Assembly (NCBI GenBank): GCA_019454045.1
Contig: SKCR01021435.1
Span: forward strand, 1 to 64,000
Reading direction: 5' to 3'
Length of the DNA: 64,000 nucleotides
Source of the DNA: Zanthoxylum bungeanum
Lineage: Eukaryota > Streptophyta > Magnoliopsida > Sapindales > Rutaceae
Shown: positions 21,421 to 33,221 of the stretch, in pieces
How positions within the stretch are numbered: the stretch's first letter is position 1
Layout: every line of letters starts with the position of its first letter
Translations under genes and position numbers: made by a program
Notes under the pieces: generated by a model
What the model saw: only the letters and a program-made list of their open reading frames with translations
The model's database searches: none
What the model was told of the DNA's origin: nothing

Positions 21421-23745
21421 AACGATTATTACAGTCTAACTATATAGTCAACTATAATTTTAATAGGTTACAATTCAATTATATGATTACTATAATCCAA
21501 TTATAAAATCAACTATTAATTGAAATGGTTAATTCAAATATATTGATTACTATAATCCAATTATATAATCAACTATAAATGAAATAGTTTGAATACAGTC
21601 CAACTGTTATTTAAAACAACATTAAATATTAGTCCAACTAATATTTTAATTTATTTGACGAAAAAATGAAATGAGCGCGTATGATAAGTAACTAAACGAA
21701 TATTGCAAATTTAATACTTGCCTCCCACTATTTTTCGGCGAGCTTCTAACCCTATGTGGAGTACTCAGGAAACCTTGTTTCCTAGTGGGCTAGGATCCCG
21801 TTAAATAACACACAATCTTGACTTGGCCAACAAATTGCATGATAATTAACTAGGTAGATCTCTAAGATCAATTGGATCCCATCCAATTCTTAGATCCAGT
21901 AGGTGGACATCCAAGTCCGAAACATATATCTTATATATGCCAATATATCCAATATATTCCCTAACCTTTTTCCTCTGAATCAACGAAGCCTTGGCTTTGG
22001 CACAATAAACTTAGTGATCCCAGTTAAGCGGAACCCATTGACTATGGAAAGCTTCGTAATCGATGTCGATGGACAAGAAGTGATATTGACTTTGGCCAAC
22101 AAATCACAACTTGGACAAGACACTGATATGGAACAAAGCCTTCATGATTGAAACACATCCGCGATGGACAAAGGTCTTGACTTTGGCCAACAAACCAGTG
22201 CCAATCTTGGATCTTGAGTAAGAATCACTCAATGGAAGGAAAAACGCTTAATATGTGTTGAGGGTTTTTCGCGTAATTGGCAACCAATTAATTATCTTTG
22301 TTAATGTCTCATCATCATACACCCTTAAACATGGATTCTAAACACATAATAAGGCGAGTATAAATAAATATAATAATGATATGCAGATGGATATTTAAAC
22401 ATTGTTCCTAGAACAAATCTCTCAATTTCCTCTCTCCCGTTAGCACAAGTATTACTTCTACCCGATTACATAACACTTCTAAAGAAACCTCATTTACATT
22501 GAGGGGAATAGGTGAGAAGAGAAATACACTGAGTCAAGAGGTAATAGGCTGGACATGCAGGTCCAATTTAATAAATTCTAATTTTATTACAATAATTTCC
22601 AAAATTGCCCTCACCCATCTAATATCCATCCGATATACATTATTCATACATCGCATCCATGTATTCATACAAGCATGTTATCAATCAATCTAATCCAATT
22701 AATTAATCTGAAAATTAATGACCATCCAATGTTCAAATAACGATTTGATTTTGCGCGAGTCCGACTCATTTTACGAATAAGTACTCAAAGTACGAATTCT
22801 TGAATTATATTAAACTACAATATTAAATCCAATTTAATTTGTATTTAATACTAATTCTATATTTAATTCTAAATTAAATAATACACTTTTTAATGTGCCT
22901 TTACGACCTAAATTCTAAATCTAATCTTTACGGGTCTCAAAGCCCGATTAACATCCAATGTTAATTTAATTAAAGTCCAATGCGCTTTTAATTAATTTCA
23001 TAAGGCATGGACTTTTGGTCAATATGGGTCAAACCCAAATACCAAAGCCCATTTAAGGAATCACCCTATTTGCCAAGAAACCAATTTAGGCCCATTAGAC
23101 CGAATTAAAATTAAAGGTCCATTAAGTCATATTTGGACTTTATGGCTATGGTTTTGGGCCCAATTGGATCCAACCATTTAGCCTAAACCAAACTTGGCCC
23201 AACCAAGCCCATTAAGCCCAATTACAACTTTACAAGCCCAATTTTAAATTTGGCCCAATTAATTAAATTATCAAAATTCCAAATTTCATAATTTAATTAA
23301 CCTAAAGTGTATGCCATAATTAATTAACCAAATTAACATTTCCAAAACATCAATTTACACAATTAATTATGCTTATCATCATCAAAACATGTCCAACACA
23401 TTTGAATAAAAAATCAATCATTTTTATGCTACAACACTCACGACAATTTAGGGTTTTTCATGTCCGATTCCGAATTCAATCCAATTAAATCCTAAATCAA
23501 CATTCCCCAAATGATTTCAACTCATCCAATGATCAAAATCAAAAAATATCATGACATTAGGGTAGTCTAACCATTCGGCCAAGCCAAGCAATTTGGGGAA
23601 AATTTATCCAATTCAATTTTCATCAAATTTATCACGCATAACACCATGTTATCATCATTCAAGCATATTTAAACAATCAATTTCACTCAAACATGCTCAA
23701 ATCAATTTTGCCCAAATTTTACCCTAATCAAATTTCATGCTCAAA
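21421..23745 (-). other. Copia B long 5' leader between gag and primer site
   Basis: About 2.3 kb without credible coding. Conserved landmarks shared with A and E are three to four CTTGACTTTGGCCAACAAA-like units (about 21820, 22085 and 22170), a CCTCCCACTATTTTTCGGCG block (about 21720), and a dense run of GGCCCA/AGCCCA words (about 23030-23260). A plus-strand frame at 21903-22151 lies antisense to the element and is shared with A only by descent. The length is unusual for a copia leader. Confidence 0.55.
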
Positions 23746-23760
23746 ATGGCTCTGATACCA
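23746..23760 (-). promoter_or_regulatory. Copia B primer binding site (initiator tRNA-Met type)
   Basis: On the minus strand TGGTATCAGAGCCAT, matching the 3' end of plant initiator tRNA-Met, one base after the 5' LTR end at 23762. It is the best preserved of the copia primer sites here. Confidence 0.92.
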
Positions 23761-25387
23761 TTGTTGGGTTTCTACAATAGTCCCGGGATCAATTCAAGCA
23801 AGAAATCATGTGCGAATACAACAAAGAAGCATGGCGGAATCATACTTACATTGATCGGCTTTTGCGATGCGAGGAACAACAAAAATTCTTCAAGCTTTTC
23901 CTTCCTAGAGCTCACGGCAAAGCCCTCCCTTTTGTGCTCCATTTGTGTCTCCAAGCTCCAAGCTTTAACAATGAGATTCCATGCCCACGGGTGAGTTTCC
24001 CTATCACCTTCGCAAGACCCCTAATGTGTGCTAGCACTCTTGAAATTTTGCCACAAAACTTCACATTTTCCTTGTTGTGGTTCACGGCAAAATGAAAGAC
24101 AAGAAGGAAAAATTGGCCCTTGGCCGAGAGGTGTAAGAGAGAAGAAGAAGAAATGTGTTAGTTGGTTTGTATTTCCAAAAACAATAAAGATACCAAATTC
24201 AAAATTTGGTAAATGGCATTTAAGCCATCCAACCACTACCATCAATCACAAGTGACAAGTTGTCACATCACTCAAAGTGACTAGACATCACATCAATCAA
24301 AGTGACTAATGATTTGACGCTTGATGTGACTTGTGGGCCACACTTGAATTCGAAATGCGAGTGCGCCCGCAAATACTCCCGATCTCGAGTTCGCTAATTC
24401 CGAATTAATGAATTTTCCATTGCGACGTAATTAAATCAAATTCAATTAAATAATTTATCCTAGAAAAATGACTATTCATGTCGCTAGCGAATTAATTCTA
24501 AATTAACTCGTTCGCCCGAATTAAAATCTAATTTTAATTCCGCGTCGAAATCCAATCTCGTATAATATATCGAATATATTATTTTATCGATTAATTCCAA
24601 ATTAATCATTCTCTCTCATTAAGAAATATTTTATCCGAGATAAAATATCTCTGTGATTAATCCCAGATTATTTTTCTCTCTCTTATAATTAATCCCAGAT
24701 TAATAAAGTGCGAGTCATACGTCATTGGTGAATCTTCGGGAAGCGACCCATGAGATCCCCGGATATGTTGGCAGTAAATCCGGTCGTCGGACTATCCGAA
24801 CACGTACGTACCTAGTACTACGCTTTTACCGATTTACAAGACATGGTTGGCTTCTAGCAAAGCACCGTGCCTACCCAATTCTCCAGAAATATTCTTATTG
24901 GAATATGTGATCTATATCAGACGTAGTATACGTAGTATTGCGTATTACGATCCAATATCGGATGTCACGTGCAAGGCTGGGGCTGGAATTGTGTCTGCCC
25001 CATACGAAGCACATATCGGATCTCTGGTAACTAGTCTCTATAATCGGATAATCATGACCTAGTAATATTATCTCGATGACTGCAGTACATTAGAACACCA
25101 GTTCCGTATCCTACGTAATCATCATCTCCACTATGACTGGAGTGATACTTCTGTCTTGACATCACACCCAATACACTAGGATTCTCAGTATACCCAGAAG
25201 AGGCGTACACAGAACCTGTTAAAGCCCTGGATGACCAAAACCAAAGTATATTGATTGTCGAAAGTATTAGCGGTGCAAGTCTTAGGTTAAGACCAAATAC
25301 ACCTACCCTGATTCGGACTTCCATAGACACATAGTCATACCACCAATGGAATTCCGAGGGGTCTATCCAGAGCGAAGCTGTTCCCGT

Positions 25388-27439
25388 TGTTGGACAATTA
25401 TGACCCATAGCGTCACTATTTGTACAGATCATGGTGTTGTTGTACAAATTAACTATCTGACAAAGGAGATTGCACTCTTATCATTTATGATTAGATCACC
25501 TAGATGTATAAATGATGAGAGGTCCCTATGATTTGTTCATGGACGTAGAATGATATGAGACAGTATCAGTCCACGTAGGATAAATCATTAAATAATCCTA
25601 GTTAGTATTATCGAGATTCAACATCGATAAATACGTAAAATACTAGTATTACACTTGTGCGCGTTTGTGAGGGCACAACGACATAGTTCTCATATATTTG
25701 TGTTAGGATACTCATGCAAGTGTAATAGGAGGTTTTGTTTTACCGATTGTACGGGAAACAGTTTCGCTCTGGATAGACCCCCGCAGAATCCCATTGGTAG
25801 TATGACTATGTGTCTATGGGAGTCTGCAATCAGGGTAGGTGTATTTGGTCTTAACCTGAGACTTGCACCGCTAATACTTACGACAATCAATATACTTTTG
25901 TTGAGGTCGTCCAGGACTTTAACAGGTTCTGTGTACGCCAATGCTGGGTATATTGAGATTCGTAGAGTGTTGGGTGTGATGTTAAGACAGAAGTATCACT
26001 CCAGTCATATGGAGTTGATGGTCACATAAGATACGTAACTTGTTCTCTTAAATGCTCGAGCTATCGGGATATTATGACAAGGTCATGTATATCCGAATAT
26101 AGAGACTAGTTACCAGACATCCGATATGTGCTTCGTACGGGGCAGACACAATTCCAGCCCCAGGCCTAGCACATGATCATCCGATGTTGTATCGAAATAC
26201 GCAATACTACGGTATACTACGCTTGATATAGATCACATCTTCCTATAAGGATATTTCTGGAGATTTGGGTAGGCATGGCGCTTTGCTAGAAGCCAACCTT
26301 GTCTTGTAAATCGGTACAAACGTAGTACGAGGTACTTACGTGTTCGGATAGTCCGACGACCAAATTTATTGCCAACATATTCAGGGATCTCATGGGTCGC
26401 TTCCCGAAGATTCACCGATGATGTATGACTCACTCTTAATTAATCTGAGATTAATTAAAGAGAGAGAAAATTAATCTGGGATTAATTACAGAGATATTTT
26501 ATCTGTGATAAAATATTAATTAAAGAGAGAGAACGATTAATTTGGAATTAATCAATAAAATAATATATTCGATATATTATGTGAAATTGGATTTCGATGC
26601 GGAATTAAAATTAGATTTTAATTCGGGCGAACGAATTAATTTAGAATTAATTCGTTAGCGACGTGAATAGTGATTTCGCTAGGCTTAATCGTTTAATTAC
26701 GTCGCGACGGAAAATTCGTTAATTTGGAATTAACGAACCCGAGCCCGAGAATGTTTGCGAGGTAATTCACATTTCGAATTCGAGTGCGGCACGCAAGTCA
26801 CATCAAGCGTCAAATCGCTAGTCGCATCAAGCGTCAAATCACATGTCACTTTGAGTGATGTGATAATTTGATTTATTGATTTGAGTGATTGATGTGGTAG
26901 TTGAAAAGCATTAATTGCTTTTGCTTTTTGAAAATTAAAAATGGTAAATGCTTTATTAATTTGGGAAATTATAAAAGCATTTTACACCTTTTATTTTTCA
27001 CACACTCTCTCTCCTCTTTTACGTTTTTTTTTCTCTCTTTTCCCTCATTCTCCTTCACTGCTTGGAGCCGTTTCTTCCTCTCATTTTTGGGTTTGACCGA
27101 ATGAAGAAGAGAAGCAAAGAAGAAGATATAGTGCTAGCACACACCTTGAGTCTTCCTAAGGTGATAGGGAAACGAACACTTGAGCATGGAATCATTTTGA
27201 AGCTTGAAGCTTGGAGCTTCAATGGAGTCTCCCATGGCCGAATCTTGGAGGAACAACAAGGGCCAAAACCAAGCAGTCCACTACATGGAGAAGCTTCACT
27301 GCCGCGAGTTTGAGAGGCTTGAAGACTCGTGTTCATCGCGTTGTAAGATCCGTTCATTGTGAGTATGTTTCCGCCATTCTCCTTTGAGTATTCATGCTTT
27401 TTTCATGTTGATTTCATGATTCTTGGGACCAAATTAGAA
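25388..27439 (+). mobile_element. Solo LTR S1 (copia), plus orientation, inside copia B 5' LTR
   Basis: It starts TGTTGGACAATTATGACCC and runs about 2050 bp through the whole LTR: U3, hairpin chain (about 26430-26735), a TGACG-bearing repeat area (about 26780-26880), a TATAAAA box near 26970, CT-rich transcript start area (about 27000), and the conserved AAGGTGATAGGGAAAC (about 27157). It ends ...CTTGGGACCAAATTAGAA, about eight bases short of the usual AAACCCAACA end. The internal region and second LTR are absent, as expected after LTR-LTR recombination. Left target bases cccgt can be compared with gccgt at 27473-27477. Confidence 0.88.
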
Positions 27440-27477
27440 TGAGTATCCTATACCCAAATATATGAGAACTATGCCGT
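27440..27477 (+). repeat. 38-bp templated filler at S1 right junction
   Basis: These 38 bases are an exact copy of 27513-27550, 73 bases downstream in the interrupted LTR. They replace the last bases of S1. Confidence 0.85.
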
Positions 27478-27843
27478 ACCATCGGTAAACACAACCTCTG
27501 ATTACACTTGCATGAGTATCCTATACCCAAATATATGAGAACTATGCCGTTATGCTCCCACAACGCGCACAAGTGTAATACTAGTCTTTTACGCATTATC
27601 GATGTCCAATCTCGATAATACTCTGACTAAGGATATTTAATGATTAAACCTTTGTGGATTGATATTGTCCTATATCATCTCAATCTAGAACTAATCATAT
27701 AGACCTTCTATCATTTATATATCTTGGTAATCTAATTACAAATGATAAAAGGGCAATTTCCTTTGTCACATAGTTAATTTGTACAACAACACCATGATTT
27801 GTACAAATAGTGATGCTATGGGTCATAATTGTCTAACAGCGAA

Positions 27844-28460
27844 GTGCACCTTGTGCTTTTTGCCCTTCATCAGCTCTTTTTCTGCTTCACGTAGCATTGC
27901 CATCAGCTCTCCAAGAGTATTGTCTTGGTTCATCATATTGTAGTTCATGATAAACCTGCTCCAGCTATCAGGAAGAGACTGCAAGATCAAATCTATAGAA
28001 GTCTCAGCCTCAAAGGTTATGCCTAGCTGACCTAGCTGTTCAATGTCGGCAATCATCTATGACACATGGTGCTCAACATATGTACCCTCTGACATTCGAG
28101 AGCGAAAGAGCTTTTTATGCAATTCATACTTTTGCGATCTAAGGTTAGATCGATGAAGGTCCTTCAATTTTGCCATCATAGTATATGGATCCAATCCCTT
28201 GTTTTGGCGATGAAATTGAGGGGTCATCGCAGCGAGCATGACAGATTGAGCAGTTGAGTTTTCATTGCTATGAGTCTTCTAAAGCTCAAGCTCAAGCGGC
28301 TGCTCATTTCTGGGCTTAGGCCAGAGGGGTCTCTCTATCGTATAGAGCATCCTCTCAACCGCCAGGACAATCCTGAGGTTCATATCCCAATCAGGAAAGT
28401 TCGCGCCATTAAAGAATTTTCGCCCATGATAATGTCTCTAACTCCGATCTTTCCAACCAT
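27844..28460 (-). pseudogene. Copia A gag
   Basis: Copia gag of the UBN2 type. The N-terminal block FNGANFPDWDMNLRIVL lies near 28415-28365. MLAAMTPQFHRQNKGLDPYT, the LHRSNLRSQKYELHKKLFRS block and MSEGTYVEHH follow (28239-28057), then ETSIDLILQSLPDSWSRFIM, GELMAMLREAEKELMKGKK and KVHFA, where copia B cuts it. The CCHC knuckle is on the other side of B (15662-15703). Stops occur at about 28275 and 28056, and the start codon is uncertain because the N-terminal frame is broken. Gag forms the virus-like particle. Confidence 0.88.
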
Positions 28461-30647
28461 CTTAATTGCAATAGTCAAACTATTCAATTAACGATATTTG
28501 GGTACAGTCTAACTGTTACAAGAAAAATAATAGAATATTAGTCCAACTAATAAATATATAATTGAAGAAATAATTTGAAAGCGCGTAATGCCAAGTATTT
28601 GAACGAAATTGCAAATTCAATACTGGCCTCCCACTATTTTTTGGCGAGCCTCTAACCCTCTGTTAAGTACTCGGGAAACCTAGTTTTCTAGTGGGCTAGG
28701 ATCCCGTTAAATAACACATAACCTTGACTTTGGCCAACAAGCTGTATGATATTTAACTAGGTAGATCTCTAAGATCAATTGGATCTCATCCAATTCCTAG
28801 ATCCGGTAGGTGGACCTCCAAGTCTGAAACATATATACAATATATATGCCAATATATCCAATATATTTTCCTAACCTTTTTCCTCTGAATCAACTAAGCC
28901 TTGGCTTTGGCTCAACAAGCTTAATGATTCCAGTTAAGCGGGACTCATTGACCTTGGAAAGCTTCGTAATCGATGTCGATGAACAAGAAGTGATCTTGAC
29001 TTTGGCCAACAAATCACAACTTGGGCAAGACATACGATATGGAACAAAACCTTCATGATTCAAACACATCCGCGATGAACAAAGGTCTTGACTTTGGCCA
29101 ACAAACCAGTGCCAATCTTGGATCTTGAGAATGAATCATTCAATGGAAGGAAAACGCTTAATATTTGTTGAGGGTTTTTCGCGTAATTGGCAAACAATTA
29201 ATTATCTTTGATTAGGTCTCATCATACACCCCTAAGCATTCATTCTAAAAGCATAATAATGCGCGGTAAATAAATTAATAATGATATACGGATGGATATC
29301 TCACAAATTGTTCCTAGAACAAATCACTCAATTTCCTCTCCCCGACTAGCACTATTCTAACTTCAACCCAATTACATAATACATCAAAGAAACCTCATTA
29401 CATTGAGGGGAATTGGTGAGAAGAGAATTACAAAGAATCGAGAGATAAAGGCTAGACACGCAGGTCCAATTTAATAAATTCTAAATTTATTACAACAATT
29501 TCCATAATTGCCCTCACCCATCTAATATCCATCCGATATACATTATTCATACAACACATCCATGTATTCACACAAAGCATGTTATTCAATCAATATAATC
29601 TAATTAATTAATCTTTGAATTAAGTGATCATCCAATGTTCAAACAACGATTTGATTTGCGCGAGTCCAACTTGTTTAAGAATAAGTACTCAAAGTACGAA
29701 TTCTTGAATTATATCGAACTACAATTTTAAATCCAATTTAATTTGTATTCAATACTAATTCTTTATTTAATTCTTTATTTAATTCCAAATTAAATAATTA
29801 CACTTTAATAATGTGCCTTTACGACTTAGATTCTAAATCTAATCTTAATGGGTCTCAAAGCCCAATTCACATCCAATGTCAATTAATTAAAATCGAATGG
29901 GCTTTCAATTAATTTATTAAGGCATGGACTTTGGCAACCAAAGCCCAATAAGAAATCACCATTTTCCACAAAATTAATTTTGGCCCATTAGGCCCAATTA
30001 ATTATTTAAAGGCCCATATATTATATTTGGACTTAATGGAATGGTTTTAGGCCCAATTTGGATCCAATCCAACTGTCCTAAACCAACTTGGCCCAACCAA
30101 GCCCATTAGGCCCAAATACAACAATTTTAGCCCAATTCCAAATTAAGCCTAACTAATTAAATTTTAATATTCCAAAAATCACAATTTAATTAATTAAAGT
30201 GTATTGCACTAATTAATTATTTAAATTAACATTTCCAAATCATCAATTTAATTAATTAATCATGCATTATTATATTCAACACATGTCCAACATTATTGAA
30301 ATAAAATCAACTCATTTTCATGCTATATTGGTCACGACAATTAGAGATTTTCCATTAATTTTGATTTCAATCCAATTAAATCACAAACTAATATATCCAT
30401 GTATTTTAAACACATCCAATGATTTAAAAAACAAAAATCACCATGACCTAGGATCTATATACATTCCGCCAAGCCTAAGAATTTTGGGAAAATTAATCCA
30501 ATTAATTTTTCATCAAATTGATCATGCATAACACTTAGTTATCATTATATAAGCATACTCAAACAAACAATTTGATCAAAACATGCTTAAATCAAAAATA
30601 CCCAAATTCAAGTATATAAACCCTAAGTTCATTTCATGCTCAAAATT
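28461..30647 (-). other. Copia A 5' leader
   Basis: About 2.2 kb, AT-rich, without credible coding on the sense strand. It carries the CCTCCCACTATTTTTTGGCG block (about 28625), CTTGACTTTGGCCAACAA units (about 28725, 28995 and 29085) and a GGCCCA/AGCCCA cluster (about 29965-30135; six GGCCCA and at least two AGCCCA by eye). Plus-strand frames at 28846 and 30262 are antisense and not supported. Confidence 0.55.
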
Positions 30648-30661
30648 GGCTCATGATACAA
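30648..30661 (-). promoter_or_regulatory. Copia A primer binding site (degraded tRNA-Met type)
   Basis: On the minus strand TTGTATCATGAGCC directly follows the 5' LTR end. It resembles TGGTATCAGAGCC but has a substitution and a one-base insertion, so priming would be impaired in this copy. Confidence 0.75.
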
Positions 30662-30662
30662 T

Positions 30663-32624
30663 TGTTGGTCTCTAAGATCATCCCAAGAACATTTCAAGCA
30701 TGATAGAATGTGAATACAAAAGAAAAGTATAGCGAAAATATACTTACAATGATCGGAAGAGAGGATGTGTTGATAGCAAAATTTTCCTTCCTTGAAAGTC
30801 TCCAAGCTTTCTTTGATGTTGTATATTGAAGCTCCAAACTTGAAGGTTGAGATTCCAAACTCTAGGGAATGTTTCCCTATCACATTTGTATGAATATTTA
30901 AAGGCTAGCTATGGAAGAAATTTGCAACAATTTTCTTCCTATTTCTTCTTGAAACTTTCGGCAAAGTGAGAAGCTAGAGAGGGAAGAGGCTCACGGTTTT
31001 TGAGTGAAAAATTAGAGAGTGAGATGAGTTTGTGTGTTGTGTAATTGATTTCAAAAACCAAAAAAAAAAAACATATACCAATCCTAGTTGGTATTAGTCA
31101 TTCACACATCAAACTTGTGTGTCTTACAAGCAACCATCAAATTCTTCACTAACTTCCATCACCAAAAAGGCAAAGGATTGACTAGTGATGTAACTTGATG
31201 TGACTTGTGGGCCCCACTTGAATTCAAAATCCGAGTGGGTCCGTAAACACATTCCAGGCTCGGGTTCGTTAATTCCGAACTAACGAATTTTCCGTTGCGA
31301 CATAATTAAATCAAATTTAATTAAATAATTATGCCTAGCAAAATTACTATTAAAGTCACTCGCAAATTAATACTAAATTAATTCGTTCGCCCGAATTAAA
31401 ATCTAATTTTAATTCCATTATGAAATCTAATTTCATTTAACATATCGAATATATTATTTAATCGATTAATTCCGAATTAATCGTTCTCTCTCTTCTAATA
31501 GAATTTTATCCCAGATAAAATCTCTCCGCAATTAATCCTAGATTAATTCTCTCTCTCTTATAATTAATCCTAGATTAATTATGTTCGAGTCATACGTCAT
31601 CGGTGAATCTTCGGGAAGCGACCCATGAGATCCCTGGATATGTTGGCAGTAAATCTGGTCGTCAGACTATCTGAACACGTGCGTACCTCGTACCATATTC
31701 TTACCGATTTACGAGACATGGTTGGCTTCTAGCAAAGCGCCGTGCCTACCCAATTCTCCAGAAATATTCTTTAAGGAATATATAATCTATAAAAGGTGTA
31801 GTATACGTAGTATTGCGTATTGCGATCCAGTATCTGATGTCACATACAAGGCCTGAGGGCTGGAATAGTGTCTGCCCCGTACGAAGCATATATCGGATCA
31901 CAAGCAACTAGTCTCTATAATCGGATAATCATGACCTTGTCATATTATCCCGATAGTTGCAACATAATAGAGAACCATTTTTTTATCCCTGCATGATCAT
32001 CATCTCCATATGTCTGAAGTGATACTTCCGTCTTGACATCACACCCAATACACTACGATTCTCAATAAACCCAGAAGAGGCGTACACAGAACCTGTTAAA
32101 GTCCCGGACGACCAAAACCAAAGCGTATTGATTGTCGTAAGTACTAGCGATGCAAGTCTCAGGTTAAGACCAAATACACATACCCTGAAGCGGATTCCCA
32201 TAGACACATAGTCATACTACCAATGAGATTCCGCAGGGTCTATCCAGAGCGAAGCTGTTTCCATACCATCAGTAAACATAACCTCCTATCACACTTGCAT
32301 AAGTATCCAATACTTAAATATATAAGAACTATGTTGTTACGCTTCCATAACACGCACAAGTGCAATACTAGTCTATTCTACATTATCGATGTCCAGTCTC
32401 GATAATACTACGACTAAGGATATTTAATGATTAAACCTTCATGGTTTGATATTGTCTCATATCTTATAATCTGGAGCTAATCATAAGGACTTTTATCATT
32501 TATATATACAAGTAATCTAATTACAAAATGATAAAATGCAATTTCCATTGTCACATAGTTAATTTGTACAAAAACCACAATGTCTTTTACAAATAGTGAC
32601 GCTATGGGTCATAACTGTTAAACA
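30663..32624 (-). repeat. Copia A 5' LTR (1962 bp)
   Basis: On the plus strand it starts TGTTGGTCTCTAAGATC and ends ...GTTAAACA, followed by the target duplication cacac. It is nearly collinear with 10509-12471. It contains the hairpin chain (about 31265-31590) and the CGGATAATCATGAC inverted repeat (about 31925). Confidence 0.95.
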
Positions 32625-32629
32625 CACAC

Positions 32630-33221
32630 TTCATATGACTCACCCAACTGCTGTCTGAGATGGGGTAAATGATGCCAGTATCCAACCATTTGATGATTTT
32701 TTTCTTCACGAACTCTTTCATGATTGGATTCAGTCTCCGTTGATGCTCCACTGTGTGTTTGTACTCGTCATTAATCAGGATTTTGTGCATGCAAAATGAT
32801 GGAATAATACCTCAAATGTTATAATCCAGCCAATGGCTCTTTTTTGTTCTCGTAACACTCTCAGTAACTTTTCTTCCAGCTCCAATGTTAGCGAAGAAGA
32901 AATAATAATAGGTAATTCAGAAGAGTTTCCAAGATATGCATACCTGAGATGACTCAGCAATAGCTTCAGCTCCAGCAGCGGTGGTTCTTCGATTGAGTGC
33001 TTGATTCGATCTTTCTTCGGAAGTTCCAGACTTTCCACTGGTGGTGTCGATTTGAATCGGAATGGCTTGTCAAGATAGTTGATACATTCCAGAAGTTCAA
33101 CATCTAGCTCGCTGTTAGTCATGTTGGTGATGCAAGCTTCAAGTTTAACTGTGGGAATTGTATCAGTATCCTGAATGATACTATCAACAACATCAATTCT
33201 GAAACATTATTCCTATTGGTC
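32630..33221 (-). pseudogene. E1 pol: protease-RT spacer and RT N-terminus
   Basis: In element order: an acidic spacer (ELDVELLECINYLDKPFRF), PPLLELKLLLSHLRYAYLGN, LPIIISSSLTLELEEKLLRV and LREQKRAIGW, the Athila-type run-up to RT. MHKILINDEYKHTVEHQRRL, NPIMKEFVKKKIIKWLDTGI and IYPISDSSWVSH follow. Copia A interrupts just after this, and RT continues at 10503. A frame change separates the two open stretches near 32780. The sequence order is close to the family consensus, but stops prevent translation. Confidence 0.88.

Larger units (their letters stand above)
15829..27838 (-). mobile_element. Copia B: decayed Ty1/copia element inserted in copia A gag
   Basis: Flanked by gcaaa (15824-15828) and gcgaa (27839-27843), a 5-bp duplication with one change. 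The LTRs are 15829-17817 (3') and 23762-27838 (5', lengthened by solo LTR S1). A TGGTATCAGAGCCAT primer site lies at 23760-23746 and CCAAGTGGGAGAT abuts the 3' LTR. Internal pol and gag are so degraded that no open frame over 85 codons is meaningful, yet the LTRs still match closely. It shares internal deletions with copia E relative to copia A, so the pol was probably already defective when this copy was made. Confidence 0.93.
23762..27838 (-). repeat. Copia B 5' LTR, interrupted by solo LTR S1
   Basis: Two parts (23762-25387 and about 27478-27838) add up to about 1987 bp, equal to the 3' LTR. The left part ends TTCCCGT and the right part resumes ACCATCGGTAAACACAAC, exactly contiguous in the other LTR copies. 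Confidence 0.93.
10509..32624 (-). mobile_element. Copia A: Ty1/copia retrotransposon inserted in E1, hosting copia B
   Basis: Flanked by a perfect cacac duplication (10504-10508 and 32625-32629). The LTRs are 10509-12471 (3') and 30663-32624 (5'), of almost equal length. A Met-initiator-type primer site lies at 30648-30661 and the tract CCAAGTCGGAGAT abuts the 3' LTR. Without copia B it would be about 10.1 kb. Order on the minus strand: 5' LTR, leader of about 2.2 kb, gag, [copia B], CCHC knuckle, protease, integrase, RT, RNase H, 3' LTR. A by-eye count over the first 140 LTR bases gives about 5 differences. Its pol is the best preserved in the window but is inactivated by stops and by loss of catalytic residues. 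Confidence 0.95.

Noticed and set aside
21903..22151. Plus-strand frame shared by copia B (21903) and A (28846)
   Set aside because: Antisense to both elements, in the leader, broken in copia E (58823). The similarity is explained by the shared DNA.
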